Under the pieces are notes generated by a model, which worked only from the letters and a program-made list of their open reading frames with translations, had not been told where the DNA came from and searched no databases. A stretch of DNA of 64,000 bases from Nocardioides szechwanensis (lineage in GTDB: Bacteria; Actinomycetota; Actinomycetes; Propionibacteriales; Nocardioidaceae): assembly GCF_900103935.1 (NCBI RefSeq), contig NZ_FNIC01000003.1:248001-312000 (forward strand). The letters are read 5' to 3'. Below, one piece after another: positions 1 through 11,028 of this stretch. Positions within the stretch are counted from its first letter, which is position 1. Every line of letters begins with the position of its first letter. The position numbers and the translations under genes are program-made.

Positions 1-1400
1 GGCCAGGTCGGTCAGACCCTCACGGTGGCTCCCCCGGTCTGGGACCTGCTCAGCCCCCTCGACGTGGTCAGCAACTCCTACCAGTGGCTGCGCGACGGCG
101 TGCCTATCCCGGGTGCCACCGACCTCACCTACGCCGTGACGACCGACGATGCCGGGCACCAGATCACGACGCGGGTGACCGGCACTCTCCTCGGCCTGAT
201 CCCGTTGGTCGGGACGGCGCTCAGCAACGGGATCGACATCCCGCTCCCGATCGACCCCGACCCGGACCCCGACCCGGGTGCTGTGCTCACGGCCCTGGTC
301 GCCCCCGTACTCACGGGCGTCCCGGCAGTGGGCGAGCTGCTGTCACTCAGCCAGGTCGAGTGGAGCCTGCCCGGCGTCACCACGACCATCCAGTGGCTCA
401 GCGACGGCGTCCCGATCCCGGGCGCCCAGGGACTCTCCTTCATCCCGGGCGCGGAGCACGCCGGCACCGAGATCACCGCCGTCGTCACCGGCACCCTCGC
501 CGGGATCCCGATCGTCCAGCTGCTCACCAACGGCCTCGGCATCCCGCTCGTCGGCGCACCGGGCACACCCGTCGCCACCGCCTTCCCGATCCCCACCGGC
601 ACCGGCAAGGTGGGCACGCTGCTCACCGGCACCGCGCCCGCCTGGAACACCTCCGACGTGGTCACCACCTACCAGTGGCAGCGCAACACCATCCCCATCC
701 CCGGGGCCACGTCGCTGACCTACACGGTCAAGCCCGAGGACTTCGGCAAGGCGCTGCGCCTGACCGCGACCGGCACCAAGGGCGACGCGATCGGCACCGC
801 CAGCAGCGCGACCGTCCTCGGCAAGCTCGGCGACCTGCTGGCCGAGACCGCGCCCTCGATCTCCGGCGTGGCCAAGGCCGGCAACGTGCTCACGGTCCAG
901 CCCGGCGCCTGGGGCCTCGGGACGCTCCCGACGTTCGGCTACCAGTGGTACCTCGACAACCAGCCGATCACCGGCGCCACCAACTCGCAGTACGTCGTCA
1001 AGGTCACCGACGCCGGCCGCAGGCTGGCCGTGCTTGTCAACGTCACCCGGCTGGGCTTCACGCCCGCCAGCGCGGCGGCCGGGCCCGTCACCGTGCCCAA
1101 GGTCGCCTCGAAGACCACGCTCAAGCTGCTGAAGAAGAAGATCAAGCAGGGCAAGGCCGGGCTGCTCCGGATCACCCTCGCCCCGGGCTCGCTCCGGCCC
1201 TCCGGCAAGGTCAAGATCTTCGACGGCCGCAAGCTGCGAAGACCTACACCGTGCGCCTGGCCGACAACGGCACCCGGATCGTGAAGCTCCCGAAGCTCAA
1301 GCCCGGCAAGCACAAGCTCACCGCCCGCTTCGCGGGCACCCGGGCCACGACCGCCTCCAAGTCGGCGCCGGTCGTCCTCACCGTCACCAGGAAGCGGTAA
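1..1400 (+). pseudogene. Ig-like repeat surface protein, 5' partial, frameshifted near its C-terminus
   Basis: The reading frame is open from the first base, so the start and any signal peptide lie outside the window. It shows four Ig-like repeats of about 90-100 residues, each beginning like GQVGQTLTVAPPVW and containing TTYQW..PIPGATxxTY, then a C-terminal domain with SGKVKIFDGRKL. At about 1237-1239 the frame breaks: after GRKL the sequence continues one frame back with KTYTVRLADNGTRIVKLPKLKPGKH, the same C-terminal domain carried intact by the next gene (HIYDGRKLLKTYTVR). One base is missing in the codon after CTG. Repair would give one continuous protein ending at 1400. It is either a real recent inactivation or a sequencing error. 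Likely extracellular; function unknown. Confidence 0.8.
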
Positions 1401-1403
1401 CCC

Positions 1404-2423
1404 ATGTCCCACCTCTCGCGCCTGCTGGGCACCACCCTGGCGGGCGGGGCGCTCGTCGTCGGCTCCCTCACGCTGTCCGCGTCGCCCGCGGTGGCGGACA
1501 TCTGCCTGCCTCCGGTCCCGCCCCTGCCCCCGGTCTGCGTCCCGGAGATCCCCGGTCTTCCGGTCCCGAACCTCGAGCCGCCGGTCGCGACGTCGCCGAC
1601 CGCCATCACCGGGACGCCGAAGGTCGGGTCGGAGCTCACGGCCACCGAGCCCACTTGGAACGACGCGACGGCCACGACGACCTACCAGTGGCAGCAGACC
1701 GGCGTCGCGATCACCGGCGCGACGGGGCAGACCTACACGGTCCGCCCGGCCGACCTCGGCAAGCAGCTCACCGTCGTCGCCACCGGCACCAACACCCTGC
1801 TGCTCGCCGGCACCACGACCAGCGCCGCGGTCACCGGGGTGATCGGCGACCCGATCGAGGTGGAGACGGCTCCGTCCATCACCGGCACCGCGGTCGTCGG
1901 CCGGATCCTCACCGTCAAGCCGGGCACCTGGCCCGGCGACGAGGAGCCGACGTTCACCTACCAGTGGTTCCGCGACCGGGTGCCCGTCAGCGGCGCCTTC
2001 GCGGCGACGTACGCCGTCGTTGCGGCCGACGCCGGCCGCACCCTGGCCGTCCGCGTGACCGCCACCCGCCCGGGCTACCAGCCCGGCGTCGCCGTGGCCG
2101 GCCCGAAGCAGGTCGCCAAGCTGGCGAGCACGGCCAGGCTCGTGCTGGCCGCAAAGACGATCCCGTGGGGCACCCGGGGTCCGGTCCAGATCACCCTCGC
2201 CGCCGCCGGCGTGACGCCGTACGGGAAGGTTCACATCTACGACGGCCGCAAGCTGCTCAAGACCTACACCGTGCGCCGCACCGACGACGGCGTACGCGTC
2301 GTGCTGCTGCCCCGGCTCAAGCCCGGCAAGCACTCGCTGACCGCCCGGTACGCCGGTGGCCCCACCGTCAAGCCGTCCCGCTCCAAGGCGGTCGTGCTGA
2401 AGGTCCGGCGCCGCAACTCCTGA
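1404..2423 (+). CDS. Secreted Ig-like repeat protein
   Basis: This 339-residue protein begins with a signal peptide (basic SHLSR, hydrophobic core to about residue 31, SPAVADI cleavage region). Two Ig-like repeats follow, at about residues 60-150 and 155-245, each with TYQW and a G-A-x-x-x-TY core. A C-terminal domain (about 255-339) contains GKVHIYDGRKLLKTYTVR and LKPGKHSLTARYAG. It is a tandem paralogue of the upstream gene, only 3 bases away, and the two are probably co-transcribed. Such repeats are common in actinobacterial exported proteins of unknown role; adhesion or envelope function is only a guess. The 33-bp palindrome directly after the stop is the likely terminator. Confidence 0.85.
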   Translation: MSHLSRLLGTTLAGGALVVGSLTLSASPAVADICLPPVPPLPPVCVPEIPGLPVPNLEPPVATSPTAITGTPKVGSELTATEPTWNDATATTTYQWQQTGVAITGATGQTYTVRPADLGKQLTVVATGTNTLLLAGTTTSAAVTGVIGDPIEVETAPSITGTAVVGRILTVKPGTWPGDEEPTFTYQWFRDRVPVSGAFAATYAVVAADAGRTLAVRVTATRPGYQPGVAVAGPKQVAKLASTARLVLAAKTIPWGTRGPVQITLAAAGVTPYGKVHIYDGRKLLKTYTVRRTDDGVRVVLLPRLKPGKHSLTARYAGGPTVKPSRSKAVVLKVRRRNS

Positions 2424-2429
2424 AATGAC

Positions 2430-2462
2430 GTTGACCCGCCCGAAAGTTTCGGGCGGGTCAAC
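2430..2462. terminator. Bidirectional terminator-like palindrome, identical to the one at 61703-61735
   Basis: The 16-base arms GTTGACCCGCCCGAAA and TTTCGGGCGGGTCAAC pair perfectly around one central G. The site lies between the stops of two convergent genes, so it can serve both. The same 33 bases recur at 61703-61735, also between convergent genes. Confidence 0.8.
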
Positions 2463-2474
2463 GGTGGAGCTGGG

Positions 2475-4847
<2,373 letters not shown>

Positions 4848-4992
4848 GTGCTTCCTCCTGCGAAGTGGGATCGAGCCGCGTGTTGTGGCTCAGGTCACGG
4901 AACGTGGCGGAGTCTACGCAGGCGCAGTGAGGTGTAGCACAGGAGGTGTGAGGGACGACACCGGCGAGTCTCGGGCGAGACGCCCGGAGGGC

Positions 4993-5325
4993 TCAGGCGA
5001 GGGCGGCTTCGGCCGACTCGTGGATGACGAACACCTTGGCCAGGCCGGTGATCCGGAAGATCTTGAGCAGCCGGTCCTGGTTGCAGACCAGCTCGAGCGA
5101 GCCGTCGTGGGCGCGGACCTTCTTCAGCCCGCCGACGAGGACACCCAGACCGGTGGAGTCGAGGAACTCGACACCCTCCATGTCGATGACCAGGTTGTAG
5201 ACCCCGTCAGCGACCAGCTCGGTGATCCGGTCCCGCAGCTTGGGAGCCGTGTAGACGTCGATCTCGCCGCCGACGGCCACGATGGTGCGCCCACCGACCT
5301 CGCGCGTATCAAGAGTCAGGTCCAC
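4993..5325 (-). CDS. STAS-domain anti-sigma factor antagonist
   Basis: The 110-residue protein is a single STAS domain of the SpoIIAA/RsbV type. The motif [13 protein letters not shown] near residue 57 carries the serine that a partner anti-sigma kinase would phosphorylate; the unphosphorylated form would bind the anti-sigma factor and release a sigma factor. The start is GTG at 5325, with GGGAG just upstream. No anti-sigma kinase or matching sigma gene lies beside it, so its partner is elsewhere. It is divergent from the helicase gene, and the 174-base gap probably holds both promoters. Confidence 0.9.
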   Translation of the reverse strand: MDLTLDTREVGGRTIVAVGGEIDVYTAPKLRDRITELVADGVYNLVIDMEGVEFLDSTGLGVLVGGLKKVRAHDGSLELVCNQDRLLKIFRITGLAKVFVIHESAEAALA

Positions 5326-5499
5326 GTTCTCTCCCAGGAAGCACAGTGTTCAGACAGCGAGAGCGGGCGGCCTGCCCGACACCCGGCCAGGAATATGAAA
5401 CCACGGCAACCGCTCGCCTGCACAAAGAAGTAAAACCTACTCTCCTCGGGACGAGGGTCGCCACGGGCGGGTGTCGGTGGACTTTGCTTCAATCGACGG

Positions 5500-7833
5500 G
5501 TGCCGTCCTCCACCAGCCCGCTCTCCCGGAGCGGTTCCGAGCTGGTACGACGCCTGGCCGCGGCGCCCGGGCGCGAGGACCGGCTGACCCACGTCGAGAC
5601 GCTCGCTCCGCGCGCGGCGGTCTTCGGCGACTGGCCTGACTGGGTGGCGCCCGACGTCCGCGCCGCCTGGGTGGCGCGCGGGGTCGAGCGCCCCTGGCTC
5701 CACCAGGTGCAGGCCGCCGAGCTCGCCCATGCCGGCCAGCACGTCGTGCTGTCCACGGGCACCGCCTCGGGCAAGTCGCTCGCCTACCAGCTGCCCGCCC
5801 TCACCGCCGCGCGCAGCAGCCGCGGCACTCGCGGCCAGCGCGGGGCGACCGTGCTCTACCTCGCCCCGACCAAGGCCCTGGCCCAGGACCAGCTCGCCGG
5901 CCTGACCTCCTTGGGGCTGGACGTCCGGGTCACGACCCACGACGGCGACAGCGGGCGCGACCAGCGCGACTGGGCCCGCGACTACGCCGAATACGTCCTC
6001 ACCAACCCCGACATGCTCCACCGCTCGCTGCTTCCCGGGCATGCGCGGTGGTCGGCGTTCCTCGGGTCGCTGCGCTACGTCGTGGTCGACGAGTGCCACC
6101 ACTACCGCGGGGTGTTCGGCGCCCACGTCAGCCAGGTGCTGCGCCGGCTGCGGCGCATCTGCGCCCACTACGGCGCCTACCCGACGTTCGTGCTGGCCTC
6201 CGCGACGGTCGCCGAGCCCGAGACCGCGGCCGGTCGCCTCACCGGTCTCCCGGTCCGAGCCGTCACCGACGACGCGTCGCCGCGCGGGCAGGTGACGCTC
6301 GGCCTGTGGGAGCCGCCGTTCACGTCGTACGCCGGAGAGAACGGCGCCCCGGTGCGCCGGGCCGCCTCCTCCGAGAGCGCCGACCTGCTGGCCGACCTGG
6401 TGGCCGAGGGTGTGCGCACCCTCGCGTTCGTCCGCTCCCGCCGGGGTGCCGAGCAGGTCGCGCTCACCGCGGCGGAGCTGCTCGCCGAGGTCGACCCGTC
6501 CCTGCCCGGCCGGGTCGCGGCCTACCGCGGCGGCTACCTCCCCGAGGAGCGGCGGGCGATCGAGCAGTCGCTGCGCGACGGCAGCCTGGTCGGTCTCGCC
6601 GCGACCAACGCCCTTGAGCTCGGCATCGACGTCAGCGGCCTCGACGCCGTGATCATGGCCGGCTTCCCCGGCACCCGTGCGGCCCTCTGGCAGCAGGTCG
6701 GCCGGGCCGGCAGGGACGCGCAGGACGCCCTCGGGCTGATGGTGGCGCGCGACGACCCGCTCGACACCTACCTCGTCCACCACCCCGAGGCGCTGTTCGG
6801 GCGTCCGGTCGAGGCCACGGTCTTCGACCCGGACAACCCCTACGTGCTCGGCCCGCACCTGTGCGCGGCGGCCCAGGAGATCCCGCTCACCGACGACGAC
6901 CTCCCGCTCTTCGGCGACACGGCACCCTCGGTCGTCGCCGGCCTGGTCGAGGCGGGCCTGCTGCGGCGCCGGCCGCGCGGCTGGTTCTGGACCGACCGGC
7001 GCCGCGCCGCCGACCTCGCCGACATCCGCTCGGCCGGCGGCTCCCCGATCCAGCTGATCGAGGCCGAGACCGGTCGGGTGGTCGGCACCGTCGACGGCGG
7101 TCGCGCCCACGGCACCGCCCACGAGGGCGCGGTCTACGTGCACCGCGGTGAGACCTGGCTGGTCGAGAGCCTCGACCTCGACGAGCACGTGGCGGTGATG
7201 AGCCGGGCCGAGCCCCACTACTCCACCTCGGCGCGGGAGATCACCGACATCACCATCGTCTCGGAGCGTCTCCACCAGGAGTGGGGCCGCTCGCGACTCT
7301 CGCTCGGCGAGGTCGACGTGTCCCACCAGGTCGTGTCGTTCCTCAAGCGCCGCCGGCCCAGCGGCGAGGTGATCGGCGAGGAGCTGCTCGACCTGCCGGT
7401 GCGCGCGCTGCGCACCACCGCGGTCTGGTGGACCGTGCCCGACGACCTGCTCACCGACGCCGGGCTGGCCACCGCCGACCTGCCCGGCGCCGCCCACGCC
7501 GCCGAGCACTGCTCGATCGGCCTGCTCCCGCTGTTCGCGACCTGCGACCGCTGGGACATCGGCGGTGTCTCGACCGCCCTGCACGGCGACACCGGTCGGC
7601 TCACCGTCTTCGTCTACGACGGTCACCCCGGCGGCGCCGGATTCTCGGAGCGCGGCTTCGGGGCGGCCCGCGAGTGGCTCACCGCCACCCGCGACACGAT
7701 CGCGTCGTGCGCCTGCGCCGACGGGTGCCCGTCGTGCATCCAGTCGCCCAAGTGCGGCAACCAGAACAACCCCCTCGACAAGCTCGCCGCCGCCAGGTTG
7801 CTCGACGTGCTGCTCGCCGGCGCCGGCGACTAG
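5500..7833 (+). CDS. DECH-box superfamily 2 helicase with C-terminal DUF1998 zinc cluster
   Basis: A 777-residue ATP-dependent helicase of the type found in the actinobacterial helicase/secretion neighbourhood (TIGR03817-like; Rv3649 by position), related to YprA/MrfA. Motif I is STGTASGKS near residue 88, motif II DECHH near 197, motif III SAT near 235, and motifs V/VI are TNALELGIDVSG and QQVGRAGR near 370-400. The C-terminal DUF1998 region ends with CACADGCPSCIQSPKCGN near 736-755, four or more cysteines likely to bind zinc. The start is GTG, and the MPSSTSPLSRSG leader has no clear Shine-Dalgarno. In Bacillus, MrfA acts in DNA repair; a link to the nearby Tad genes is based only on conserved proximity. 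Confidence 0.92.
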   Translation: MPSSTSPLSRSGSELVRRLAAAPGREDRLTHVETLAPRAAVFGDWPDWVAPDVRAAWVARGVERPWLHQVQAAELAHAGQHVVLSTGTASGKSLAYQLPALTAARSSRGTRGQRGATVLYLAPTKALAQDQLAGLTSLGLDVRVTTHDGDSGRDQRDWARDYAEYVLTNPDMLHRSLLPGHARWSAFLGSLRYVVVDECHHYRGVFGAHVSQVLRRLRRICAHYGAYPTFVLASATVAEPETAAGRLTGLPVRAVTDDASPRGQVTLGLWEPPFTSYAGENGAPVRRAASSESADLLADLVAEGVRTLAFVRSRRGAEQVALTAAELLAEVDPSLPGRVAAYRGGYLPEERRAIEQSLRDGSLVGLAATNALELGIDVSGLDAVIMAGFPGTRAALWQQVGRAGRDAQDALGLMVARDDPLDTYLVHHPEALFGRPVEATVFDPDNPYVLGPHLCAAAQEIPLTDDDLPLFGDTAPSVVAGLVEAGLLRRRPRGWFWTDRRRAADLADIRSAGGSPIQLIEAETGRVVGTVDGGRAHGTAHEGAVYVHRGETWLVESLDLDEHVAVMSRAEPHYSTSAREITDITIVSERLHQEWGRSRLSLGEVDVSHQVVSFLKRRRPSGEVIGEELLDLPVRALRTTAVWWTVPDDLLTDAGLATADLPGAAHAAEHCSIGLLPLFATCDRWDIGGVSTALHGDTGRLTVFVYDGHPGGAGFSERGFGAAREWLTATRDTIASCACADGCPSCIQSPKCGNQNNPLDKLAAARLLDVLLAGAGD

Positions 7834-7845
7834 TAGCCTCGGCAC

Positions 7846-8166
7846 ATGTTGATCCTGGGAGTCCTGCTGATGGGCGGCGGAGCCCTGCTCATTGTCGCCT
7901 CCGTGCTCACCGCCGAGGTGACCTCCAGCGGCAAGCTCGAGCTGCTCAACACCGAGGTCGGGGCGGTCACCCTGTTCCTCCTGGGCGTGGGCTCAGGCAT
8001 CGCGATCCTCTGGGGCATGTCGATCACCAAGTTCGGCGCGAAGCGCCAGCTGGCCCAGCGCCGCGAGAACCAGAAGCTCTCCGAGCTCTCGGAGAAGCTC
8101 GACCGGGCCGAGGCCGAGCGCCGTCGTGACCTCGACGGTGACGACCAGGACCGCCCGCACATCTGA
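7846..8166 (+). CDS. Small membrane protein with C-terminal coiled coil
   Basis: The 106-residue product has two hydrophobic segments (about residues 2-22 and 40-60) and then a charged helix rich in Lys, Arg, Glu and Leu (ENQKLSELSEKLDRAEAERRRDL) that looks like a short cytoplasmic coiled coil. It starts 12 bases after the helicase stop, so co-transcription is likely. I do not recognise a family. Small proteins of this kind are often annotated as conserved actinobacterial membrane proteins; no function can be given. Confidence 0.7.
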   Translation: MLILGVLLMGGGALLIVASVLTAEVTSSGKLELLNTEVGAVTLFLLGVGSGIAILWGMSITKFGAKRQLAQRRENQKLSELSEKLDRAEAERRRDLDGDDQDRPHI

Positions 8167-8175
8167 GCCACTGCG

Positions 8176-8517
8176 GTGGCCGAGATGGTTTCGTACGAAG
8201 GGTCCGTCTCTGGCGAGCGATCGCCTGCGCCTGCCGGGACAACGAGTTCCCAGCCGCATCCGGACGGCGACCGCGACGACGAGGGCGGCGACGGAGGCAC
8301 CGGGGCATGTGCCGTGTGCCAGGGCACGCCGGCTCCGTGGGCCCACGTCACCGAGACCCCCGCTGCCGCGACGTTCGCCATGGCGGACTCGTGGCACCTG
8401 TGCCCCACCTGCCACGAACTGCTAGTTGCGGGAGACGCCCAGGGACTTGCGGAGCGTCTGACAGGTACCGACCTAGACGAGACCCAGCGCATCGATCTGG
8501 CGCTGCGACTTCGCTGA
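8176..8517 (+). CDS. Zinc-ribbon-like small protein, unknown function
   Basis: The product has 113 residues with a disordered, Gly/Asp/Ser-rich first half. A compact second half contains CAVC near residue 45 and CPTC near residue 76, two Cys-x2-Cys knuckles that fit a single structural zinc site. The GTG start is 9 bases after the preceding gene; an internal ATG three codons later is an alternative. I do not recognise a named family. The paired knuckles make a real gene more likely than chance, and its position suggests the same transcript as the helicase. Confidence 0.6.
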   Translation: MAEMVSYEGSVSGERSPAPAGTTSSQPHPDGDRDDEGGDGGTGACAVCQGTPAPWAHVTETPAAATFAMADSWHLCPTCHELLVAGDAQGLAERLTGTDLDETQRIDLALRLR

Positions 8518-8530
8518 AGCTGCGGATCTA

Positions 8531-9805
8531 CTAGGGGCCGAGAGCCCCGATGGGGACGATGATGACGCCATCAGGCCTGGTGTACCCGTAGCCGGAAGCG
8601 GTAATGATGCCAAGGACGGCGGGCTCGCCCACCTTGCTCGTGTCGACCTTGCCGGCGAACTTGAGCAGCCCCGCGGCGGCTTGGTCGATGGCCTGTTCGC
8701 CGCCGAGCTTGACCTCGAACGCTCCCCAGCCGCCGTCTCGGGCATGGACGATGACGTCGACCTCGAGCCCATCGCTGTCCCGGTAGTGGTGGATGCTCGC
8801 GTCCAGGGGTGTCGCGTAGACCCGGCAGTCCCGGATGACGAGGGACTCGAAGAGCAGCCCGAGGTAGTTCAGGTCGGCCAGGAGCCGCTTGGGTCCTGCC
8901 GCGACGGCGGCGGCGGCCAGTGAGGGGTCGATGAAGTGAGTGCGGGGCGCCTGACGGAGTGTCGCGCGGGAGCGCAGGTGGGTGCTCCACGGTGGCTGCT
9001 CCTCCAGGACCATGAGGCGCCGTAGCGCGTCGAGGAAGCTGTAGACGGTGGTGCGCGCGATGGTGCCTTCTTCCCCTTCGACTTCAGCGGCGAGTCGAGC
9101 GACCTTCTGCTCCATGGCGACATTGCGTGCGAGTGCCTGGATGAGGCGTTGGACGAGGGCGGGGTTGCGACGTACGCCGTCGATGCGCGAGATGTCGACC
9201 TCGGCGATGCTTCGTAGGTAGTCGGCATTGGACTGGGCCGCTGCGTCTACGGGCAGGGTGAGGTTGAGTGGCCAGCCGCCTCGGACGATGAGGCCTGCGA
9301 CGTCGGAGACGCTGAGGCTGGTGGCCGTGGCCGGGCGTTCGCCTGCGAGGAGCGCGGCGAGAGACATGGCCCCGGTGGACTCACCGCTCTCGAAGAGACT
9401 CATGGGCCGCATCGTCAGTCGGGCGAACCGGCCGGCGCCGGTGTGACGCCGCGCGTCGTTCTCAGGGACGGCGGACCCGGTCAGCACGAACTGGCCCGGC
9501 TCGGCCCGGCGATTCACTTCGCTGCGAACGTAGTTCCAGATGCGGGTCGCCTCGAGCTGCCATTCGTCGACGAGCTGGGGAGGGTCCCCGTTGAGCACCA
9601 GTCCCGGGTCGACGATTCGGATGGCGTCGAGCGCTGCGGTGTCGGTGTCCAGGTAGACCTGGCTGGCGGTGAACTGCTCAGCGGTGAACGTCTTGCCGCA
9701 TGCCTTGGGACCCTCTAGCAGCACGGCACCGGAGGACTGGAGGCGTTGCTGGACGACGACATCGAGGACGCGGGGGCGGTAGGCTCTGGCGCCTCGTCCT
9801 GGCAT
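8531..9805 (-). CDS. DUF4143-family AAA ATPase with C-terminal PD-(D/E)xK-like domain
   Basis: This 424-residue protein has an N-terminal P-loop ATPase: Walker A EGPKACGKT at about 32-39, Walker B LVDEW near 80, and a sensor-like VLTGSA. The DUF4143 C-terminus carries LEVDVIVHARDGGWGAFEVKLG near 350, the D...ExK pattern of nuclease-fold domains. Proteins of this build are widespread stand-alone ATPases of unknown role, sometimes in mobile or defence-like settings. The ATG at 9805 is preferred because AGGTG lies just upstream; a GTG at 9817 is possible. The gene is visibly less GC-rich than its neighbours and separates the helicase from the Tad operon, which suggests insertion. Confidence 0.85.
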   Translation of the reverse strand: MPGRGARAYRPRVLDVVVQQRLQSSGAVLLEGPKACGKTFTAEQFTASQVYLDTDTAALDAIRIVDPGLVLNGDPPQLVDEWQLEATRIWNYVRSEVNRRAEPGQFVLTGSAVPENDARRHTGAGRFARLTMRPMSLFESGESTGAMSLAALLAGERPATATSLSVSDVAGLIVRGGWPLNLTLPVDAAAQSNADYLRSIAEVDISRIDGVRRNPALVQRLIQALARNVAMEQKVARLAAEVEGEEGTIARTTVYSFLDALRRLMVLEEQPPWSTHLRSRATLRQAPRTHFIDPSLAAAAVAAGPKRLLADLNYLGLLFESLVIRDCRVYATPLDASIHHYRDSDGLEVDVIVHARDGGWGAFEVKLGGEQAIDQAAAGLLKFAGKVDTSKVGEPAVLGIITASGYGYTRPDGVIIVPIGALGP

Positions 9806-9837
9806 GCTCACCTGCACAGACTACACTTAGCGACTCC

Positions 9838-9855
9838 CACAAACTACAGTTTGTG
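9838..9855. promoter_or_regulatory. Inverted repeat upstream of the DUF4143 ATPase gene
   Basis: CACAAACT-AC-AGTTTGTG is a palindrome with only the two central bases unpaired, 33 bases before the start codon. It lies in an AT-rich patch where the short motif ACTAC/AACTA recurs at about 9820, 9842, 9866 and 9889. This looks like an operator for a dimeric repressor or for autoregulation; the binding protein is unknown. Confidence 0.45.
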
Positions 9856-9933
9856 ATTTCTGAGAACTACACTCCGAGGAGATCAGGAACTATGGTTTGA
9901 GGTGCTCCCAAGCGACAGCGCGCTGCGGCGGTC

Positions 9934-10302
9934 TCAGGCCGGCCCGGCCCGGGCCGCGGCGCCCATGTCGGCGAACTGACCGAGCCAGTGCGGCCCGGAC
10001 ACCTCGACCTCGACCAGTACGTCGCGACCGGCAACCGCGCATCCAGTGACCGAGGCGCCGTTGGCCTCGGCCACAACGGCGACGGCCGGGCAAGGATCGC
10101 GGCCGCGGCCGAGCTCGGCCGCTCCTGAGAGAGCGGCCAGATCGGCGGCGGACTGCGCGGCGCGGTGAGCCGTCACCATGGCCGCGACGACGCCGAGGGC
10201 GGCGCCGACCAGGAGCATCACCGCCAGGCAGGCCACCGCGAAGACCGTGGCGCCACCGCGCTCGTCACGACGACGGAGCGACCTCACTGGCCGAACCCTC
10301 AC
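9934..10302 (-). CDS. TadE-like protein of the helicase/secretion neighbourhood (Rv3654c-like)
   Basis: The 122-residue product has a basic N-terminus, DERGGATVFA, and one hydrophobic segment at about residues 18-45, the layout of TadE/TadG-like minor pilins. After it comes AHRAAQSAADLAALSGA, typical of the Rv3654c/TadE-like group (TIGR03816-like). The remaining domain has two cysteines (near 71 and 88) that could form a disulfide outside the cell. The GTG start overlaps the stop of the preceding gene by GTGA, so it is the last cistron of the Tad operon and translationally coupled. Confidence 0.82.
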   Translation of the reverse strand: MRVRPVRSLRRRDERGGATVFAVACLAVMLLVGAALGVVAAMVTAHRAAQSAADLAALSGAAELGRGRDPCPAVAVVAEANGASVTGCAVAGRDVLVEVEVSGPHWLGQFADMGAAARAGPA

Positions 10303-10679
10303 TGGCCCACCTCGTCCTCGTCGAGGGTCACGGCCTCGGCCCGGACCTCGACGCCGGGCAGGAAGCCGAACAGCCCACCCGGACCGTCCACCCGCCCCGA
10401 GGCAACCGCGACGACCCGGCCGTCCTGTCGACTCACCGTGACGGTGCTGCCGGGCGGCGCCACCTGCTGACCGCGGGCCACCGCCTCGGCAGTGCTGTCA
10501 CCTCGGGCCACCGCCCGTGCGGTCTCGCGAGCGGCGTCGACCACCCGGACCTGGGCGGCACCGACCGCGAGCAGCCACACCAGCCCGATCGTCACCGCGA
10601 CCAGGATCGGCAGCGTGAGCGCCAGCTCGGCGGTGACGGCGCCGCGGTCGGTGCGGCGTGGCCGGGTCGGCCAGGTCAC
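10299..10679 (-). CDS. TadE-family pilus assembly protein
   Basis: The 126-residue product has RGAVTAELALTLPILVAVTIGLVWLL at the N-terminus: the G-A-V-T-A-E type processing and hydrophobic helix of TadE pseudopilins. The motif RVVDAARETARAVARGD follows, as usual in actinobacterial TadE proteins. The start is GTG at 10679, inside the GTGA overlap with the pilin gene; an open frame further upstream belongs to no real gene. Expected to be a membrane-anchored minor component of a Tad (type IVc) pilus or secretion apparatus. Confidence 0.85.
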   Translation of the reverse strand: MTWPTRPRRTDRGAVTAELALTLPILVAVTIGLVWLLAVGAAQVRVVDAARETARAVARGDSTAEAVARGQQVAPPGSTVTVSRQDGRVVAVASGRVDGPGGLFGFLPGVEVRAEAVTLDEDEVGQ

Positions 10680-10876
10680 CCGATGCCCAGCAGGCCCAGG
10701 ACGTGATCGAACAGGGTCTTGAGCAGCTTGTCGCCGAAGCCGCCGGTGAGCAGCTTGTAGAGCAGCCCGGCGAGCCCGGCGCCCGCGGCCGTGCCCACGG
10801 CGTACTCCGCCGTCGTGATGCCGCGCTCGTCGTGCGGACGCCGGCGCAGCGGGACGGGAGTGGTGGTGTCGGTCAT
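10676..10876 (-). CDS. DUF4244 Flp-like pilin
   Basis: The 66-residue product has the short form of a Flp-type prepilin: a basic leader ending DERG, then ITTAEYAVGTAAGAGLAGLLYKLL. The Gly with Glu at position +5 of the mature protein fits prepilin peptidase cleavage and N-terminal helix assembly. It lies between the TadC and TadE genes, as expected for the major pilin subunit. The 152-base gap upstream is the largest in the operon and may hold a separate promoter, in keeping with a need for more pilin than machinery. A perfect 12-bp palindrome (GCTGTGCACAGC) lies in that gap at 10997-11008. Confidence 0.85.
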   Translation of the reverse strand: MTDTTTPVPLRRRPHDERGITTAEYAVGTAAGAGLAGLLYKLLTGGFGDKLLKTLFDHVLGLLGIG

Positions 10877-11028
10877 GGGCTATCCCCTTCGTCTGGCGGC
10901 CACGGGTCGCGGCCGGTCGGGACGAGGATTGGCGACCGCCCCGACAGTCCGCGACCGGTGCGGCCTCCGCTGTGCAGTGGCCCGCGCGGCGCCCCGGCTG
11001 TGCACAGCTGGTGGCCACCCGGACCCCC

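Noticed and set aside
5437..7845. Very long reading frames antisense to the helicase and to other genes (also 939-2333, 2799-4937, 21938-24442, 33387-36137, 36512-38614)
   Set aside because: They mirror real genes with clear motifs. Their products are Arg/Gly/Asp-rich low-complexity sequence, as expected from antisense frames in very GC-rich DNA.
8531..9805. DUF4143 ATPase as part of an antiphage defence system
   Set aside because: It stands alone, without a second effector or nuclease gene, so there is no sequence support beyond its insertion-like setting.
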